Of a stretch of DNA of 37,213 nt, positions 33,865-37,213 are shown piece by piece (position 1 is the stretch's first letter; every line of letters begins with the position of its first letter). The notes under the pieces are model-generated. The model was given only the letters and a program-made list of their open reading frames with translations. It was not told the origin of the DNA and searched no databases. The stretch is taken from positions 1 to 37,213 of the forward strand of contig JAMYWO010000212.1 in the NCBI GenBank assembly GCA_024220525.1, read 5' to 3'. Source of the stretch: Cochliopodium minus (taxonomy: Eukaryota > Discosea > Himatismenida > Cochliopodiidae). The position numbers were made by a program, and so were the translations under genes.

Positions 33865-34962
33865 ATGAGCAAGATTCTTTTTTGTATTTTATTGTTGTCA
33901 GCAATATGCATGTCCATGGGGAAAATAGTAATCAAAACAACCCAAAAGAGAGATGTGAATGGATCTCAAGAAAAAACTCACAAATTGAGCATCAAAGACT
34001 ATTATAGCTCCAGAGGAACATCTTTGAAAATCAAATACAACGGAAGTTGCAGAAGATTTAAAAGACATGCAATTGTAAGTGTAAATTCATTTGCTAGTGG
34101 AGCATGTTTGCCTATCACCAAATATAACGTCAATGGAACTTATGTAGAGAATGATGATTTGCTCGCAGAGGTTCAATTGGTCACCACCAAACACAACAGA
34201 TGTTTGATCCACATTGAACATGTATATAACCCAGAAAGCGAAGAATATGTACATGAATATTTGTTGTCTGTCACCTCTGATAGACCATTCAAAGGTTTGA
34301 ACTCAAAATCATTTATTATTTTTTTATTATTTTTAGCTAAATATAAAAATAATATCCTTAATTTTTTTTATTTGTTAGTTTTGTCCAATCGTGGTGAACT
34401 CGGATTATTTAGAAGACCAACTTGTACTGTAGGAAAGAACTACTGTAAAAATCCAGAATTCTACGTCACTGATTGCAGAAACACCGAGGTCAAGGTAGAA
34501 GACGGATGGGTATTGTCCAAGGACACCATCTATGTAGCCCTCCCTGGAAGAGCTGTCACCACTTGTTCCAGCGAGAATTGTTGTAACTACATTGCTCCTT
34601 CAACTGAAGGTATCTGCCCACATACTCCTTCCACCGAAAACTTTGATCTTCAAGAACATGAAAGATGCACCAAGAAAGGAAAAGGAAAATGTAGATTTGA
34701 AAATGATGAAGATGATGAAGAAGGTTAAAAAAAAAATGATCATTTTATTTCAACGAAAATAATTAATTTTTTATTTTTATTCTCTTCAGAATTCCCTAAC
34801 AGACATCATGATAAGGATGGTGGAAGACCTGGATATCATGGAAAACCAAACAAACATCACAATGGAAAGCCACACCATGGAAGACCTAATAAGCCACATC
34901 GTGAAGCTGAAGAAAAGAGAGCAACAGAAACCAAAAATGATGATGCATCTGTCAAAAATTAA
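33865..34962 (+). CDS. Secreted cysteine-bearing protein with acidic and His/Gly/Pro-rich tail (315 aa)
   Basis: Exons 33865-34294, 34379-34723 and 34790-34962 join in frame. A clear signal peptide (MSKILFCILLLSAICMSMG) is followed by a beta-rich, cysteine-containing body (NGSCRRFKRHAIVSVN, RPTCTVGKNYCKNPEFYVTD, TTCSSENCCNY). An acidic run comes next (ENDEDDEEG), and the last exon is rich in His, Lys, Gly and Pro (NRHHDKDGGRPGYHGKPN and NGKPHHGRPNKPH). There is no membrane helix, so export is likely. I do not recognise the family. The His-rich tail could bind metal ions or acidic polymers (inference). Codons here look less AT-biased than in the flanks, as in a well expressed gene. Confidence 0.75.
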
Positions 34963-35148
34963 TTTGAAACTATATTAATAAACCATATTATTAAAGCCAT
35001 TTTTTATTTATTTCAATCCTATATATTTGTCAAGATAAATTTATCCAATATTTTGGATTGAAAATAAAAAATGAAGCTATATAAACAACAGAAGAGATTT
35101 TTTTTCAAATCTCTAGGAGAAAAAATCAAATCTAAAGCGACAGAAAAA

Positions 35149-36884
35149 ATGGAGAAAACAGGTTGCTTCTTCATTCAATAATTTCCAACTAGATCATTTT
35201 AATCGTTTTTATATTAAGTTTATGCTAAATTGGTTGCCACTCTAATATCAAATGATATGACAAAGGTATATTTTCTTCTAATATGGAATAACATTATTAT
35301 CAAATGTTTCAGAAAACATAAGAATCATATCAATATATTCTCCTTACAATATTTAGAACCTGAATCATTTATATTGCAAAAAAGGTCTTAGAAGGGATAG
35401 ATAAAACACCAGATTATTTCATCAAAGGGTTATATTTGCCTCCTATAGAAAAGCAATTTGGAAGAGGAAACTTCAAATCATACCTTCCCTTCCCATACTA
35501 TGCAATAATGGGTAAGAATAAAAAAATCATCAATATATCTTTCAAGATTTTAATTTTGAATGGTATATTCTCATTTTACTCTTATGTTCCACGTATTTTT
35601 ATATTTGCAAAAAATAATAATATACACAAAGATATGTATTGCTCTAAATTGTAACATCTTGTTCCTATAAATCCGACATGATATACTCTTCTCATTTCTT
35701 TTTCTTTTTATTTTATAAATAAAAAAGATTTATAAATAAGATTTCATATTCTAAATCATCTGCATCAAATTGAAGGAATAAAAAAATTTTTTTTTAAGCG
35801 GACTTAATGGAACATGAAGAAAAAAATTCCACGAGGACTGCTTTGTTGTTAGAACAAAAAAAAGAATATTTAAGACCCTCCAATTATTATACTCTCTTCA
35901 ATAACACACTTATAGGTAAAAAAAAAAATCATGATCATAAAAATTAAAAAAAATATTCAAAAATATTTTTCAAAAAAAATAATTTAAAATATTTAAATAT
36001 TTTGTTTTTGTTTTCATTTTAAAATATTTATTTTTAAAAGTTAATCCTCTCACTTATTGTATTCTTTCTGACCCTACAAGGACTGAAATAATAAAATATC
36101 TAATGAATTTTGGTAATATTAATTTTTAAAAAAAGATTTTTTTTTGAAACACAAATATTGAAATAATAAAAAAAAAAATTTTAATAAAAATGAAAAATAA
36201 TCTAGAAGGAGATATTTTCCAAAAAATTCCCTCTATTGCAATAGATGATGACAAGTTTTTTCCTAATCTCGACAACCATTCTCTTTCCCTTTTTGCATTG
36301 GCCAAAACTTGTTAATATTTTTATTTTGTTTTTTATATTTTTTTATTTTTTTTTTTTTATTTTTTATTTTTTTTTTACTAAAAAAAGGTCTATTGGAAGA
36401 TAAAACTTTGAAAGAAAAAAAGCCTAAAACATTAGAAAGAGATCATCTCAAGAACATAGTTTCTGGCGTTTACCCCGTGTCCTTGCTCAAAGGCGTGAAA
36501 TTGGACGAACTCGTAAAAACTTTTGATGATCATTGGGGTAAAAAATAATTTTTTTAAAATGTTTTTTTTTTATTTTTTATTTTCTTTTTTTTTATTTTTT
36601 CATTAACTTCATTTTTATTGTCCTTTATTCATTTTTTTTTTAAAAAAGAACTTTTGAATTCCCCCAATGTTTATGCAATGTATCCTTTGGAAGCTATTGT
36701 ATCGATGACAAGCAAGAAAGGCATTGAAACCCTCCGACTCATTAATGACATCGCCCATTTAAAGTATGACAGAATCACTCCTAAAGACGTTTTAAGCGTA
36801 ATGGAGAAAGATCTGGTCGAGGAAAGCAAAGATCACAAAGAGTTAATCGATTCAGTCATTCGAAAAATTAAACTCTCTATTTAA
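35149..36884 (+). CDS. Unrecognised 8-exon protein (287 aa)
   Basis: Exons 35149-35161, 35219-35265, 35385-35511, 35799-35915, 36041-36112, 36209-36310, 36388-36537 and 36649-36884 join in frame, with six of seven introns in phase 1. The first exon is only 13 nt (MEKT plus one base). The product is soluble-looking and mostly helical, with VYAKLVATLISNDMTK near the start, DKTPDYFIKGLYLPPIEKQF, SDPTRTEIIKYLMNFG, and a C-terminal half containing HLKNIVSGVYPVSLLKGVK and LEAIVSMTSKKGIETLRLIN. No catalytic motif or known domain is apparent. The long consistent frame over eight exons supports a real gene; its role is unknown. Confidence 0.65.
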
Positions 36885-37213
36885 ATTAATATTCTTCTAA
36901 TTTTGTTTACACTCTTTCATTTATCACGCTTTTTTGAAAAATTACCAAATTTGAATCAAAAATATTTCAAATTTTTTGAGAAAAGAGTACTTTGGAGCTT
37001 ACTCATTCAGTTTTTAACAAAAATGAATTTTACACGGGAATAATTCAAATACTTCTCCCCACTTTATTAAGAATCAAAGAGAGCAGAAACAAATGTAGGT
37101 CAAAATATATTCTTGATATTTTTTTTTTTTTTTAAATAAGATCTTTAATTAAAAAAAATAGACTTAATTCAAAGTGGTAGTTAACCCATTAGGTCCTTGA
37201 TTCTCATCCCTTA
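36885..37213. other. Right-edge sequence, possibly the start of another gene
   Basis: Mostly AT-rich. On plus, about 36985-37094 is open in one frame (STLELTHSVFNKNEFYTGI, then IIQILLPTLLRIKESRNK) and less AT-biased than its surroundings, so it may be an exon of a gene running off the window. No start or family can be assigned. Confidence 0.25.

Overview
The window is nuclear DNA of an AT-rich, intron-dense unicellular eukaryote. Genes are split into many short exons by small introns (about 50-350 nt) that follow G|GTAAA...(A/T/C)AG rules. Stops are TAA, TAG and TGA, so the standard genetic code applies. Some introns are almost pure TTTTTATTT repeats. I cannot name the organism; EGF-type surface proteins, a DEP protein, Ras-like GTPases and AT-rich introns suit an amoeboid or otherwise free-living protist. 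I rebuilt exons by hand. For most genes the joined lengths come out as exact multiples of three, which is my main support for the models. I saw no virus-like element or transposon.

Layout. (1) 1-9143: a family of type I membrane surface proteins (signal peptide, GLUG repeats, optional EGF repeats, Thr/Ser/Pro stalk, cysteine-bearing domain, one membrane helix). There is a damaged copy at the left edge, a full 16-exon copy on minus (883-4777) and a full 11-exon copy on plus (5617-9143). A fourth copy is cut at 21449. (2) 9349-11504: a small DUF2462-type basic protein, then a decayed acylaminoacyl-peptidase gene that ends at a single N (11505). (3) 11506-16142: a Ras-like GTPase cluster made of a near-perfect 1622-bp tandem duplication plus a diverged third gene. 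(4) 16328-16655: tRNA-Gly(UCC) and a dehydrogenase gene fragment; this block recurs inverted at 32615-33514. (5) 16844-21030: a 10-exon DEP-domain gene. (6) 21087-22765: a surface-protein tail and a partial C2-domain gene, separated by a second N (21449). (7) 22844-25512: minus-strand Sec22-type R-SNARE and S-adenosylmethionine synthetase. (8) 25960-29705: the kinase half of 6-phosphofructo-2-kinase followed, across one low-complexity intron, by the catalytic half of a dipeptidyl-peptidase IV-like enzyme. (9) 29939-32617: a zinc alcohol dehydrogenase-like gene with an inserted segment. (10) 33865-36884: a secreted His-rich protein and an unrecognised 8-exon gene.

The genes do not form a pathway. 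The main stories are modular surface proteins built from phase-1 exons, recent Ras duplication and conversion, an inverted tRNA-containing repeat about 16 kb apart, and several places where two half-genes abut. Two of those sit exactly at an N, so assembly error must be excluded before they are read as biology.
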